NCBI RefSeq assembly: GCF_014695575.1
Contig: NZ_JACJOO010000036.1
Span: 1-57,592, forward strand
DNA: 57,592 nucleotides
Origin: Leptolyngbya sp. FACHB-8
GTDB lineage: Bacteria; Cyanobacteriota; Cyanobacteriia; Elainellales; Elainellaceae
Direction: 5' to 3'
Shown in pieces: positions 35,622 to 45,292 of this stretch (position 1 is the stretch's first letter; each line of letters opens with the position of its first letter). A model generated the notes under the pieces. The model was not told the origin of the DNA. It saw only the letters and a list, made by a program, of their open reading frames with translations, and made no database searches. Position numbers and translations under genes: made by a program.

Positions 35622-37049
35622 ATGAATCCAGCGGCAACCCCGACCGTTAAGCCGCCATCTCGCTCTTTTTCTCAGCAATTGGATGCTTCTGAAATGACCC
35701 GCACTATGTGGTTGCTTTGGGGGCTATCCGCTGGATTAATTGCCTTGGATGGATTCGACTTTTTTATTATTGGCGTAGCGCTGCCGTTTGTGGGACAAGA
35801 CTTTCACCTCAGCCCGACCCAAACGGGGGCCGTTGCTGTCGCGGCACTGCTGGGTTCTCTGGTCGGTTCTCTCACCCTTGGCCCTATTACCGACAAGGTT
35901 GGGCGACAGCGAATGCTGATGGTGGATGTAGCGCTCTTTGTGCTAGCAACAGCCGGAACCGTGTTTGCCTGGAATGCTCTATCTCTGATTGGGTTTCGCT
36001 TCCTGGTTGGGGTGGCGATCGGAGCAGATTACCCTATTAGCGTCGCCTATGTCAGCGAAAATGTCCCCTCTCGATTACGGGGGCGGATGGTAATTGGAGC
36101 GTTCACCTTTCAAGCGATTGGTGCTCTGCTAGGAGCCCTGACGGGCTGGGGGATCATTTATCTCTTTCAGATGCTTTATCCTGACTCAGTACAGCCCGCC
36201 ATCCATTACGCATGGCGGTGGATGTTGGGGATCGGATTGGGGTTGGCGATCGCCATCGCCCTACTTCGCTTCCGCTGCCTGCTCGAAAGTCCCAGCTACC
36301 ACATCCTTCGCGGAGAATACCAGGAAGCCTCCCAAGCGGCTTCTGCGCTCTTGAATACACCCATTAACCTCACCCCCGAGACCGATCCACCTCCCCAAAC
36401 GTCTCATGTGCCCTACAGTGCGCTTTTTTCTCCCCTTTACCGGCGACAGACCTTGCTGGCTTCGATTCCCTGGTTTCTGCAAGACATTGCGACCTACGGC
36501 GTTGGTATCTTTACCCCAACGATTTTGGGAGCACTGGCCTTTGCCCGAGTCGACAGTTTCATGGCTCGAGAAGCAGCTTCGGCAAAAGGCGCAGCTCTGG
36601 TCGATATCTGTTTAATTGCGGGTTTTCTTCTGGCTATTCTGCTCGTCGAACGGGTCGGGCGCATTCAGCTCCAAATCATGGGCTTTTTGGGGATGGCGGC
36701 GGGGCTCACGATCCTGGCTGCCTCCGATATGCTGGCAGTGGGGCCAAAGGTGGCGATCGCCCTCGTATTCATCGGCTTTTTCGTGTTCAACCTGATGATG
36801 AACGCTGGTCCCAACGCCACAACGTTTCTGCTATCTGGAGAGGTCTTTCCAACGGCCATTCGGGCTAGTGGTGCTGGTTTTGCTGCTGCTGTCGCGAAAG
36901 CCGGGGCAGTGCTCGGTACCTTTGAGCTACCCATTCTCAAAACAACCCTGGGAATTGCGCCTCTTATGCTACTTCTATCCCTTTGCTGCGTTCTAGCTGC
37001 TGTTGCAACCTACCAATTTCGCATTAAAACTCAACCCTCAGTCTCCTAA
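35622..37049 (+). CDS. MFS transporter, sugar-porter-like
   Basis: The 475-aa protein has 12 predicted transmembrane helices. MFS signatures are present: GPITDKVGRQRML between helices 2 and 3, and SENVPSRLRGRMV after helix 4. The central loop carries the LLESPSYHILRGEYQEAS motif typical of the sugar/phosphate porter (SP/PHS) branch. An acidic residue in helix 1 (GLIALDGFDFFIIG) suggests proton coupling. Substrate cannot be told. AGGAG lies 10-11 nt upstream of the ATG. Confidence 0.9.
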   Translation: MNPAATPTVKPPSRSFSQQLDASEMTRTMWLLWGLSAGLIALDGFDFFIIGVALPFVGQDFHLSPTQTGAVAVAALLGSLVGSLTLGPITDKVGRQRMLMVDVALFVLATAGTVFAWNALSLIGFRFLVGVAIGADYPISVAYVSENVPSRLRGRMVIGAFTFQAIGALLGALTGWGIIYLFQMLYPDSVQPAIHYAWRWMLGIGLGLAIAIALLRFRCLLESPSYHILRGEYQEASQAASALLNTPINLTPETDPPPQTSHVPYSALFSPLYRRQTLLASIPWFLQDIATYGVGIFTPTILGALAFARVDSFMAREAASAKGAALVDICLIAGFLLAILLVERVGRIQLQIMGFLGMAAGLTILAASDMLAVGPKVAIALVFIGFFVFNLMMNAGPNATTFLLSGEVFPTAIRASGAGFAAAVAKAGAVLGTFELPILKTTLGIAPLMLLLSLCCVLAAVATYQFRIKTQPSVS

Positions 37050-37052
37050 ATC

Positions 37053-37115
37053 CAACTGGGTTCGAGTTAAGAGTATTGTAGAGGGCTGTGTCTTGCGCAG
37101 CACTTGAAAATAACT
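37053..37115. repeat. Decayed half of an R1 element
   Basis: CTGGGTTCGAGTTAAG, then GCTGTGTCTTGCGCAGCACTTG and the following AAAATA parallel the first half of R1 copy 4 (CTGAGTTCGGGTTAAG and the hairpin B arms). The hairpin A half is missing. It abuts the stop codon of the kinase gene. Confidence 0.6.
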
Positions 37116-37121
37116 GCTTCC

Positions 37122-38624
37122 CTACTCCTTCACCTTTTCTCCTTCCTGTCTTTCCTCCTGACTGCTGCCCTCCTGTTCCTGCTGCGCGGCCTGACCTTCC
37201 TCATTCCCGGCTCGTTCTGCTGCGCGGCTTTGGTTGTCTCCTCCCTGCGCTTCTACTGGTTCACGCTCTTCCCCTTCCTGCTGTTCTGTTCCCTGTCCGG
37301 TTCCTGCTTCAGCGGGGGGAGCCGCCGGCTCAGCGGAGGGTGGTGCTGGTTCAACGGGAGTTGTGGATGCAGGAGGCGAGGGTTCAACGGACTCAATTGT
37401 GGGTTCTAAATCTTCAGGGGATAGATCTTTAGAGAGAGTAGTATTGGACTCGTCCCTTGATGAAGACTCTGGTAATGAAGGCCTAGGCTCATTGATGACT
37501 GGCGAAGGCCTTACCGTCGCCGGTGTAGGAGAAGCAGAAGGACTGGTGATGACGGGTGTCGGGGCTGTAGTGGCTGGAGCCGTAGGACTACTGGATGGTT
37601 TTTGGGCGCTTAGCAATGCAAACCCCAGCCCAAACGGGACAAGCGCTGCAAGCCCTATAAGCCCAATGTGCCAGGGACGCAAACCGCTTGGCTTCGCTAA
37701 AGGAGTCACGGCGACCGGTGCAGGCTCCGTCTCAATAGGGCGGTGGACTGGAGCGACAGCAACCGTCGCTATCTGGCTCATAGGACGATTGGGTGTAACC
37801 GTCGCCATCTCATGCGGCACCGTGGCAATATCGGGAAGAAATGCTAACCATTCATCAACGCTAGCAGGACGATGATGGGGCTCTATTTCCATGCCCCGCA
37901 TGACGGCCGCACTAACACTGGCGCTGATCCCCGGGTTCACGTCCCGAGGAGAAGCGAGTGGGAGGCGATCGCGTAAGGTTGCCGTAACAGGAACCTGAGC
38001 GGTCAGCAACGTATAGAGTGTAGCCGATAACCCATAGATGTCGGTTGCAGGCGATCGCTTGGCTTGTGGGAGGTACTGCTCAATTGGCGCATACCCCTCA
38101 GAAACAAGGTGGGTATGGGTCTGCGTCAATCCAGGGGTAAACTCCCGGGCAATGCCAAAGTCAATCAAAATAACGTTTTGGGTGCCCTGTTGCAAAATCA
38201 GGTTCTGGGGCTTGATGTCCCGATGCAGTAGCCCATTTTGATGGATGACCCGAACCGCAGCACTGACCTGTCTGATGTAGTGAAGCGCGATCGCCTCAGG
38301 CAGCGGATGGTTGGGCAAAACAAGCGTATCCAGAGTCTGCCCAGGGATGTAGTCCATCACAATGTAGGGCAATCCGTCTTCTACAAAGAAGTCATTGACC
38401 CGAACAATATGAGGATGAGCAAATCTTGCTAACCGCCGCGCCTCATCCTGAAATTGGCGCTCGGAGCTAGCAAATCGTGGGTCTTGCCGTAAGGACTCGT
38501 TCAGGGTTTTGACGACAACGGCTTGGCCCAAAGCAGAATTGACAGCTTTGTAGGTAACCCCAAACCCCCCGCGGCCTAACTCCTGCTCGATAATGTATTT
38601 ACCGTTTTGAAGAGATTTACCCAC
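37122..38624 (-). CDS. Ser/Thr protein kinase with transmembrane helix and Glu/Gln-rich tail
   Basis: The GTG start giving MGKSLQNGKY is preferred because cyanobacterial kinases of this type begin M-x-G-x-x-L-x-x-x-K-Y; a TTG 39 bp upstream also keeps the frame. Measured from that TTG, the Gly-rich loop is at 29-35 (LGRGGFG), Lys52, HRDIKPQN at 147-154 and DFG at 168-170. All catalytic residues are present. A juxtamembrane segment leads to one transmembrane helix (about 331-352). A low-complexity Pro/Ser/Thr then Glu/Gln/Ala-rich tail of about 160 residues follows, probably periplasmic. It is a Hanks-type kinase; its sensory role is unknown. Confidence 0.93.
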   Translation of the reverse strand: MGKSLQNGKYIIEQELGRGGFGVTYKAVNSALGQAVVVKTLNESLRQDPRFASSERQFQDEARRLARFAHPHIVRVNDFFVEDGLPYIVMDYIPGQTLDTLVLPNHPLPEAIALHYIRQVSAAVRVIHQNGLLHRDIKPQNLILQQGTQNVILIDFGIAREFTPGLTQTHTHLVSEGYAPIEQYLPQAKRSPATDIYGLSATLYTLLTAQVPVTATLRDRLPLASPRDVNPGISASVSAAVMRGMEIEPHHRPASVDEWLAFLPDIATVPHEMATVTPNRPMSQIATVAVAPVHRPIETEPAPVAVTPLAKPSGLRPWHIGLIGLAALVPFGLGFALLSAQKPSSSPTAPATTAPTPVITSPSASPTPATVRPSPVINEPRPSLPESSSRDESNTTLSKDLSPEDLEPTIESVEPSPPASTTPVEPAPPSAEPAAPPAEAGTGQGTEQQEGEEREPVEAQGGDNQSRAAERAGNEEGQAAQQEQEGSSQEERQEGEKVKE

Positions 38625-38891
38625 GACACACACCGACGAAATTGCAGTTAACAACTCTTCCAATCATCAACAATAAGGCTCTGGACAGTTTTTGGGGAGA
38701 CTTCCCATGAGATGCTTCATAACTTTCCAGTTTGGCTGACAAGAAAACCAATCTTCTCATCCCCTAGATTGAAGACTATAACGTTTCTCCACAATTTGTG
38801 AACTGCTTTTTGAAAGCTAGGATAGCTGTGCTCGCCCTACCGTTCGAAAATCATTGAGAGTTCTTATCCTTGCAGATGAGTAGGTGAGCAT

Positions 38892-38966
38892 AATTAAACA
38901 TAAAATCTCAAATGCTAGGCTACTCGTATAGCGGGTGACATGGTATCTGAGATTTTATATTTAATT
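38892..38966. repeat. R6 hairpin, copy b
   Basis: The 19-bp arms 38892-38910 / 38948-38966 have one mismatch. The right end TTTAATTGAGTTGCGCTAC resembles sequence near R6a. Confidence 0.75.
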
Positions 38967-39301
38967 GAGTTGCGCTACTTGTGTTTAAGCCGATCGCTCA
39001 GAAGGCTACTTAAGGAGTGGTTGAAGAGATTGATGTTTCATACCTATAGCTAGAAAAAATTAACCTCTTTGAGCAATATTCTAATTATTACCGTACCTAT
39101 ATCCTCCGCTAAACTTGAAATCCACTTTTGCTACTGTAAAGTGATGGGAGAAGAGTTTAAATTTGATGAAAGCAAATTATGAGTCTGTGGATAATTAACA
39201 GCATTTCCCTATCAGGTGAGGTACGAGAGATAGATGGAGAAATAAGCCATATATCCATCTCCCGCACCTCGTCAGAGTGGAGGGAGTTATATCAGTAGCG
39301 T

Positions 39302-39364
39302 AGGTGAATTCTTTTTGTGGAAATAGCCGCTTCTCCACCACTTCTATAAAAAGAATTACAGGTT
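39302..39364. repeat. R2 repeat, copy c
   Basis: AGGTGAATTCTTTTTGTGG at the left and AAAAAGAATTACAGGTT at the right match the ends of R2a, with a different, partly paired middle. Confidence 0.65.
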
Positions 39365-39708
39365 GAATTGTATTGCTAGAAAATACACGGATGCACCTGC
39401 TCTGAGAAAATGTTATAAAAGTATAGGAATACCTGTCCATTAAAGAACTATCATCATTAGCTTCAAAGATCTTTGAGAAGTTAATTCTAATGGGTGTAGC
39501 ATACGAAAAATCAATTCTTGTTGAAACTTCTCATATATTCTTTTGAACATGCTTTCTTAAAAAATGGATTTTGTCAGCAGGACGTGCGTACAAATCTGTC
39601 TTTTTAGAACGCCTGTTGAAGGTATGAGATAGTTAGATGGGTACTATGGTGTATAAGCGCTTCAAACCATTCTTAAGAAAGATTAAATAGGGTTGCCCTA
39701 TTGTCCCT

Positions 39709-42240
39709 ATGCAACCTCCCCTCCACCTCCTGCTGCTAGGAGAAACTCTATCCCATTCTGATCTTCAGTCATTTCTCGTGCCGCTTTTTCAGAAACCCCA
39801 GTGGGCAACCATTCAGGTCAGTTCCATGGGCGAGGCATTGGATTACCTGTATGAAGCTTCTTTTGATGGAATTCTGATAGATCTGACGATTCCTTATGCA
39901 CCTGATTTAGAGGCGATCGCCCACCTCTGCCGCACCTTTCCTAGCGTCGCTACGATCACGCTGATAGGAGCAGATCAGGATTTAGGATTGCAAGCTATTC
40001 AGCAGGGAGCTCAAGATTACCTGTTTAAGGATGCGACAAGCTATGAGGTGTTAGAGCGATCGCTCTACTGTGCCATTGAGCGTGTGCGTTATCAAGGCCG
40101 GAGCCGCTCACTTGATACACCCAAATTTGTTGAAGGTCGTGATCTCGCCAACCGTAAGCGTGCAGAAATTGCTCTTCACCATAGTGGACATATTTATGAT
40201 GCGTTGATTCAGCCACTTCCCGATCTGATCTTACGCATGTCGGGGGATGGCAAATACCTTGATTTTTTTCCAACAGACACTTTTCAGGTGTTGGGAAGTC
40301 CCGATGTTGTGGGCAAAAGCATTTTTGATGGTAGCTTGCCTTACGAACTCGCCGTTCAACGAATGCAATATATTCAGCAGGCTCTAGAAACTGGGGAGTT
40401 GCAAGTTTACGAGCAGACACTTGAGATTGATGAGATTGTTCACACGGAAGAGGTACGCATTACAGTCTGTGATGACCACGAAGTTCTCATCATTGTGCGA
40501 GATATTACCGATCTCAAGCAAACAGAAGCTGCCCTTTATCAGTTAAATCAAGAACTTGAAGCACGGGTTAAACAACGCACTGGAGCTTTACAGGAGAGTG
40601 AGGAACGATTCCGCCAAATCTTTGAGCAAAGCCCCTTGGGCATTGCCATTTCTGACTTGAATGGTTGCATCAGCCGACTCAACGCGAGTCTGTCAGCCAT
40701 GTTAGAATGCCCTGCCTCTGAGTTGTTAGATCAGTCTATTTATGACTTGCTGCAATCGCCCCAGCAAGATGACATTCCGCAACTTCAACAAATTCTAGAA
40801 CATACCCTCACGATTGTTTCCTTTGAACGCCAACCTATTACGAAAACCGGCAGGAAACTATGGGTCAATGTGACGAGTGCCCTAATTTTTAATGCTTTTG
40901 GTCGGCCTTCCAGTATCCTGCACTTAATTGAAGACATTAGCGATCGCAAACAGACCGAAGAAAAACTCCAGCAAGTCAACGAGCGGCTGACATTGACCAA
41001 TGCTGAATTATATCGAGCCACCCGCATGAAAGACGAATTTCTAGCGGTAATGAGTCATGAGTTACGTACGCCACTCAATGCAATTTTGGGCATGTCAGAA
41101 GGCTTGTTGGAAGGTTTTCTGGGAGAGTTAAACGATCGCCAGAAACACTCTATCTCGGTGATTGAGCGTAGTGGCAAACATCTCCTTGACCTCATTAATG
41201 ACATTTTAGATTTATCTAAAATTGAAGCGGGAAAGTTGGAGATTCAGCTTGCCCCTGCTTCGGTAAAATCCCTATGTGAAAATAGTCTGGCTTTTGTCAA
41301 ACAGCAAGCCTTTAAAAAACAGATTCAGCTCACTGTCGACATAACGGAATCCTTACCTAACATCATCGTGGATGAACGGCGGATTCGTCAGGCTATCATC
41401 AACCTTCTCTCAAATGCCGTGAAATTTACTCCAGATAGTGGCAGTGTCATACTAGAGGTTCGCCCCCTGCAACAGGCGGCCCAACTCTGGCTGCAATTTG
41501 CGGTAATTGACACGGGGATTGGCATTGCCCCGGAAGATGTCAAGCAGCTCTTTACCCCCTTTGTCCAGGTAGACAGCAGTCTCAACCGTCAATATGAGGG
41601 AACAGGATTGGGATTGGCTTTGGTTCGCCGCCTTGTTGAGCTACACCAAGGCAAAGTAGAGGCGACCAGTACCCTTGGGAAAGGCAGTTGTTTTACTATC
41701 TGCCTGCCCTACACGGTGCAGTCTTCAGCATCTACGTCTAAATCTCTGATAGAAGAGTTACCTTTGGCATCCATACAAAGGATTGGGCAGGAATTTCAGG
41801 CATCTGGGGAGGCGATCGCCCCCCTAAAATTCCAGCCCAGTTCCACAGTTACGACGCTGTCTACTACAAGAATTCCCAGCATCCTGCTGGCAGAAGACAA
41901 CCCTGCCAATGTGGATACATTGTCCTGTTATCTCGAAAGCCACAGTTTTCAAGTAAAAGTGGCAAAGAATGGACGAGAGGCGATCGCTCTGGCCCAACAA
42001 CAGGCTCCCGACCTCATTCTGATGGACATTCAAATGCCCGACATCGATGGCCTGGAAGCCATTCGTATTTTGCGGGCCGAACCCCAATTTGCCGCCATTC
42101 CCATTATTGCCCTGACGGCTCTTGCCATGGTTGGCGATCGCGAACGTTGCTTAGCCGCAGGCGCAAACGATTATCTCGCTAAACCCATTCCCCTCAAAGC
42201 CTTAGTAGAAACAATTCAACAGTTTTTGTCAGCCTTTTGA
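39709..42240 (+). CDS. Hybrid histidine kinase: receiver-like, two PAS, HisKA, HATPase, receiver
   Basis: The 843-aa soluble protein starts with a receiver-like domain (about 5-125; DGILIDLTIPYAP, GAQDYLFKDA). Two PAS domains (about 160-275 and 300-420) and coiled-coil linkers (LNQELEARVKQRT) come next. HisKA follows with phospho-acceptor His near 450 (MSHELRTPLNAIL). The HATPase domain (about 555-665) has INLLSNAVKFTPD, DTGIGI and GTGLGL. The C-terminal receiver (about 720-840) has the acceptor Asp in LILMDIQMPDIDG and the Lys in YLAKPI. No membrane helices are seen, so it senses a cytoplasmic signal. The order is typical of cyanobacterial light or redox kinases without GAF domains. No partner gene is adjacent. 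Confidence 0.93.
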   Translation: MQPPLHLLLLGETLSHSDLQSFLVPLFQKPQWATIQVSSMGEALDYLYEASFDGILIDLTIPYAPDLEAIAHLCRTFPSVATITLIGADQDLGLQAIQQGAQDYLFKDATSYEVLERSLYCAIERVRYQGRSRSLDTPKFVEGRDLANRKRAEIALHHSGHIYDALIQPLPDLILRMSGDGKYLDFFPTDTFQVLGSPDVVGKSIFDGSLPYELAVQRMQYIQQALETGELQVYEQTLEIDEIVHTEEVRITVCDDHEVLIIVRDITDLKQTEAALYQLNQELEARVKQRTGALQESEERFRQIFEQSPLGIAISDLNGCISRLNASLSAMLECPASELLDQSIYDLLQSPQQDDIPQLQQILEHTLTIVSFERQPITKTGRKLWVNVTSALIFNAFGRPSSILHLIEDISDRKQTEEKLQQVNERLTLTNAELYRATRMKDEFLAVMSHELRTPLNAILGMSEGLLEGFLGELNDRQKHSISVIERSGKHLLDLINDILDLSKIEAGKLEIQLAPASVKSLCENSLAFVKQQAFKKQIQLTVDITESLPNIIVDERRIRQAIINLLSNAVKFTPDSGSVILEVRPLQQAAQLWLQFAVIDTGIGIAPEDVKQLFTPFVQVDSSLNRQYEGTGLGLALVRRLVELHQGKVEATSTLGKGSCFTICLPYTVQSSASTSKSLIEELPLASIQRIGQEFQASGEAIAPLKFQPSSTVTTLSTTRIPSILLAEDNPANVDTLSCYLESHSFQVKVAKNGREAIALAQQQAPDLILMDIQMPDIDGLEAIRILRAEPQFAAIPIIALTALAMVGDRERCLAAGANDYLAKPIPLKALVETIQQFLSAF

Positions 42241-42490
42241 TGCCCATTCAACATGAGGATGTGTGTGGCGTGTGAAGCACACCTTACACAACAGAAATTC
42301 ACCAAACATAGTGAACTCGCGTCTTAAAAATATAAAAATTTTGAAGGTTATTGAAAAAGTTGATTGGAAGTGTGCGAACAGTACCCAAAATTAACCTTTC
42401 TCAGCGAGTTCCAGGATAAATGGACCGTGAGTAGTGCAAGGCACTTCTTACACCTAATAGACTAAGGAGGTTTCTGCATAAGAATTTACT

Positions 42491-42539
42491 CAGAATGTTG
42501 GTGCTTTGCCCGCGAAGCGGGCAAAGCACCAACATTCTG
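42491..42539. repeat. 23-bp-arm perfect hairpin, GAA loop
   Basis: 42491-42513 pairs perfectly with 42517-42539 through GAA. It lies between convergent genes. Confidence 0.95.
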
Positions 42540-42565
42540 GGGGTAATTTCATTACTGGAAATCTC

Positions 42566-42621
42566 CTAAAACCTCTACGTTAGAGCCGTTCTATAGCACA
42601 GCCCTAACGTAGAGGTTTTAG
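42566..42621. repeat. 18-bp-arm perfect hairpin
   Basis: 42566-42583 pairs with 42604-42621, loop 20 nt. It sits 23 bp beyond the end of the pentapeptide-repeat gene and could end its minus-strand transcript. Confidence 0.85.
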
Positions 42622-42644
42622 CCTCTCATATTCAATAGCCCTCA

Positions 42645-43160
42645 TTACTTTGCCAAAGCAATAACCTCAGCAGGGGCAACAATTTGAGGCAAAGTTGCTC
42701 CCTCTAACTTGGCCGTATTCAGGCGAGTACTGCTGAGGTTGGCATGGCTCAGGTCGCTAAAGCGTAAATTAGTCACTTCTAGGTGTGCACCTCGCAGATT
42801 AGCGTAGTACAAATCGGCTCCACTAAAGTTAGTGCGAGTCAGGATGCTCCCAATCAGATCAGTACCAACGAGGGAGCTACTGAGCAGAACTGCATCAGTC
42901 AAATCTGCACGAAACAGGTTAGCCCCACTCAAATCAGCCATTGGTAGACGGGTTCGATATAGGTTGGCCCGTGTCAAGTTTGCGCCAATTAGTCGGGCAC
43001 TGGTGAAATTACTGCCGGATAAATTTGCCCCAATGAGTTGAGCACCGGACAAATTGATGCCATACAAATCCAATTCATTGAGTGAGGCGTTGCTCAAATC
43101 CACATCTTCAAAATCTCGTTCTCCGGCTTTATATCGTTCCAATAACTCGCTTAGTATCAT
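42645..43160 (-). CDS. Pentapeptide repeat protein
   Basis: After a short N-terminal helix (MILSELLERYKAGERDFEDV), the 171-aa protein is made of about 25 pentapeptides of the A(D/N)LxX type (LIGANLSGSNFTSARLIGAN). This should fold into a right-handed quadrilateral beta-helix. There is no signal peptide, so it is probably cytoplasmic. Members of the family act as scaffolds or DNA mimics; nothing here tells which. Confidence 0.93.
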   Translation of the reverse strand: MILSELLERYKAGERDFEDVDLSNASLNELDLYGINLSGAQLIGANLSGSNFTSARLIGANLTRANLYRTRLPMADLSGANLFRADLTDAVLLSSSLVGTDLIGSILTRTNFSGADLYYANLRGAHLEVTNLRFSDLSHANLSSTRLNTAKLEGATLPQIVAPAEVIALAK

Positions 43161-43184
43161 GACTTTGTGTCCTGCTTATTTATG

Positions 43185-43257
43185 CCAGGGTCTGTTTTAA
43201 ACGTTGCTTTTTCGTATGCGAGACGCCCGAAAAAGCAACGTTTAAAACAGACCCTGG
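43185..43257. repeat. 30-bp-arm perfect hairpin
   Basis: 43185-43214 pairs perfectly with 43228-43257, loop 13 nt. It fills the spacer between two minus-strand genes. Confidence 0.93.
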
Positions 43258-43339
43258 AGCTGGCGCATACATGAGGTGAATTAAGATTGTCCACGCATGC
43301 ATCAGGCTTATGGATGCTGAAGTGTGTCAGCACTCCTGA

Positions 43340-43684
43340 TCAATCCCATTCCACGGAAAGGCTTGGCATTAGCCGTTGTAAGTTTTTGAGCGATCGCGTT
43401 TGCCACAACACTTTCTGGCTCCCTTGGATGCAGAGATGGGTGTTGCGTTCGTGCCGCAATTTGACCACAAATCGCGACAACATACTAATTCCAGAGCTAT
43501 TCAAAAACTCTAGCTTACGTAGATCCATCGTGATGTTGTTCTGATCTTTTGAAGCATCAAGCATTGAACTGATCGGCGCGTAGTCAGTGAGACTTGGTAA
43601 TTTGAGCAAGCCTTCAAACACCACAGTTGCACAGGTGGCATCATACCAGACACGGAAGTCATCGCCTTGAAGCGTATAGTTCAT
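43340..43684 (-). CDS. slr1659-type STAS-like regulator
   Basis: The 114-aa protein has the STAS-like pattern: beta strands, then ITMDLRKLEFLNSSGISMLSR with a Ser-Ser-Gly-Ile at the place where anti-sigma-factor antagonists carry their phosphorylated Ser. The overall sequence (NYTLQGDDFRVWYDATCATV at the start) matches the slr1659 family as I recall it. Such proteins are usually encoded beside an slr1658-like ATP-binding protein that could phosphorylate them. That partner is not found here, so this copy is an orphan. Confidence 0.8.
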   Translation of the reverse strand: MNYTLQGDDFRVWYDATCATVVFEGLLKLPSLTDYAPISSMLDASKDQNNITMDLRKLEFLNSSGISMLSRFVVKLRHERNTHLCIQGSQKVLWQTRSLKNLQRLMPSLSVEWD

Positions 43685-44151
43685 AAAGTTGGTCGAGAGT
43701 TAGTAAGCCAAATACTTATCCACTAAGGCATCATTGCTGTGAATGTTGACATGAGTGGGGCTGCAATTCATCGCAATGATGTGATTTAGTCTTAAGAGTA
43801 AATTGGTTTACTCTTAAAAATTACCAAGCACTAAGAGGCTGTTTGAAGAGTTATTTCTTTGTGCGCGTAGCGCACAAAGAAATAACTCTTGGCGGACCTT
43901 TTCACATAGTCTCTAAGATTAATGAACCAGGAAAATCACTTTAGGAAATCGCAGAAAATGCTGAGATTTTTTGAAATTGCAACTTTGTTATTGGTTTATC
44001 TCCGCTAATTCTCTAGCTAATCTTTGTTACGCCCATTAGTTCGCCGCTCTATGGGTGGCGTGAGGTGCTTCACATCTGAAGATGGGCATGGTGTTCCACC
44101 GATGGTTTGAGTGATAATCGTGGCAGAGTTTCCGGTTGAGGTGAACGTCTC
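43685..44151. other. Divergent spacer holding one long hairpin
   Basis: Besides the hairpin at 43846-43890, the 467-bp spacer shows no gene. The direct pair CTTAAGAGTAAATTGGTTTAC and the following ACTCTTAAAA near 43790-43820 form another short inverted repeat. Promoters of the flanking genes should lie here. Confidence 0.5.
43846..43890. repeat. 21-bp-arm perfect hairpin, GTA loop
   Basis: 43846-43866 pairs perfectly with 43870-43890 through GTA, apex TGTGCGC/GCGCACA. It lies between divergent genes, so it cannot be a terminator of either. Confidence 0.95.
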
Positions 44152-45186
44152 ATGACTATCCTGACTCAGTTACCTACCCCAGCCCATTTTGATCCAGCAC
44201 GGGTTGGCGAAGTATGGCGTGTGCCCTATCAGGAGCGGGCTGTGGAGGCGATCGCTTGGGCCAAACGACATAATCTACCTCCTGCTCAAGTGGATGGTAT
44301 GCGCATTTGCTTGTTAGCTATTGATGTGCAAAACACCTTTTGTATTCCCGATTTTGAATTATTTGTGGGGGGACGATCGGGGACGGGAGCTGTGGAAGAC
44401 ACGGTACGGCTCTGCCAGTTTATTTATCGCAACCTAGAGCAAATCACAGAAATTGTGGCCACGATGGATACACATACGGCCACCCAAATTTTTCACTCTG
44501 TTTTTTGGGTTGATGCAGCGGGCAATCATCCCTCCGCTATGACCATGATTTCGGTGGAGGATGTGAAGAGTGGGAAATGGCGGGCCAATCCGGCGATCGC
44601 TCCTCATCTCTCCATTAAAGATGTCGACCAGTTACAAGCCTATGCATTGCATTACGTGCAGCAGCTTCAGTCAGCAGGCAAGTACCTGTTAACGATTTGG
44701 CCCTATCACTCAATGTTAGGGGGGATCGGCCATGCCCTTGTACCTGCTTTTGAAGAAGCCTGCTTCTTTCATGCCATAGCCCGTCAACGGCAGACGCGCA
44801 TTGAAATGAAGGGAAGTAACCCGCTCACGGAGAATTACTCGGTGTTGCGACCTGAGGTCATGATTGATCCGAGCAGTCGGGCGATCGCTCAGAAAAACCA
44901 GTCTCTTATTGAAACGCTGCTTACCTTTGATGCGGTGGTAGTCGCAGGGCAAGCGAAAAGCCACTGTGTTGCCTGGACCGTAGCAGATTTACTGAGTGAA
45001 ATTAAGGCAATCGATCCATCATTAGCGCAAAAGGTTTATCTCTTGGAGGACTGTTCGTCCCCAGTGGTAGTGCCAGGCGTTATAGACTTCACGGATAGTG
45101 CGGACGAGACGTATCAAATGTTTGCTGATGCTGGAATGAATCGGATCTGCTCTACGGATCCGATGGAGTCCTGGCTGCGATTGTGA
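44152..45186 (+). CDS. Isochorismatase-fold cysteine hydrolase (nicotinamidase-related)
   Basis: The 344-aa protein has the cysteine-hydrolase triad of this fold. Asp58 lies in [11 protein letters not shown], the Lys probably in one of the central [17 protein letters not shown] positions, and Cys272 in [35 protein letters not shown] supplies the D-x-H type metal ligands of nicotinamidases. It is longer than PncA (about 210 aa) owing to insertions. It may hydrolyse nicotinamide or a related amide; the substrate is not certain. GAGGTG lies 8-9 nt upstream of the ATG. Confidence 0.85.
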   Translation: MTILTQLPTPAHFDPARVGEVWRVPYQERAVEAIAWAKRHNLPPAQVDGMRICLLAIDVQNTFCIPDFELFVGGRSGTGAVEDTVRLCQFIYRNLEQITEIVATMDTHTATQIFHSVFWVDAAGNHPSAMTMISVEDVKSGKWRANPAIAPHLSIKDVDQLQAYALHYVQQLQSAGKYLLTIWPYHSMLGGIGHALVPAFEEACFFHAIARQRQTRIEMKGSNPLTENYSVLRPEVMIDPSSRAIAQKNQSLIETLLTFDAVVVAGQAKSHCVAWTVADLLSEIKAIDPSLAQKVYLLEDCSSPVVVPGVIDFTDSADETYQMFADAGMNRICSTDPMESWLRL

Positions 45187-45192
45187 TACCTC

Positions 45193-45270
45193 TTCAATGT
45201 GAAGCTACAGCTTATGTTCCGCGTCTCTAACGTGTCAGGACGGAGAATATAAGCTGTAGCTTCTATTGAA
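45193..45270. repeat. R5-type inverted repeat
   Basis: The ends TTCAATGTGAAGCTACAGCT and AGCTGTAGCTTCTATTGAA pair with few mismatches. The middle is unpaired. It starts 7 bp after the hydrolase stop. Confidence 0.8.
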
Positions 45271-45292
45271 TTGGATAAGAGACTTTTAGGTG

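Larger units (their letters stand above)
38664..39708. other. 1-kb divergent spacer with repeats
   Basis: It holds an R6 hairpin (38892-38966), an R2 repeat (39302-39364) and AT-rich sequence. The only ORF of note (81 codons, minus strand, 39195-39440) overlaps the R2 repeat and shows no coding character. Promoters of the kinase genes on both sides should be here. Confidence 0.55.

Noticed and set aside
37234-37875. 213-codon Gly/Ser-rich ORF on the plus strand
   Set aside because: It is antisense to the low-complexity tail of the Ser/Thr kinase and shows no independent features.
39195-39440. 81-codon ORF on the minus strand
   Set aside because: It overlaps repeat R2c and AT-rich spacer and has no coding character.
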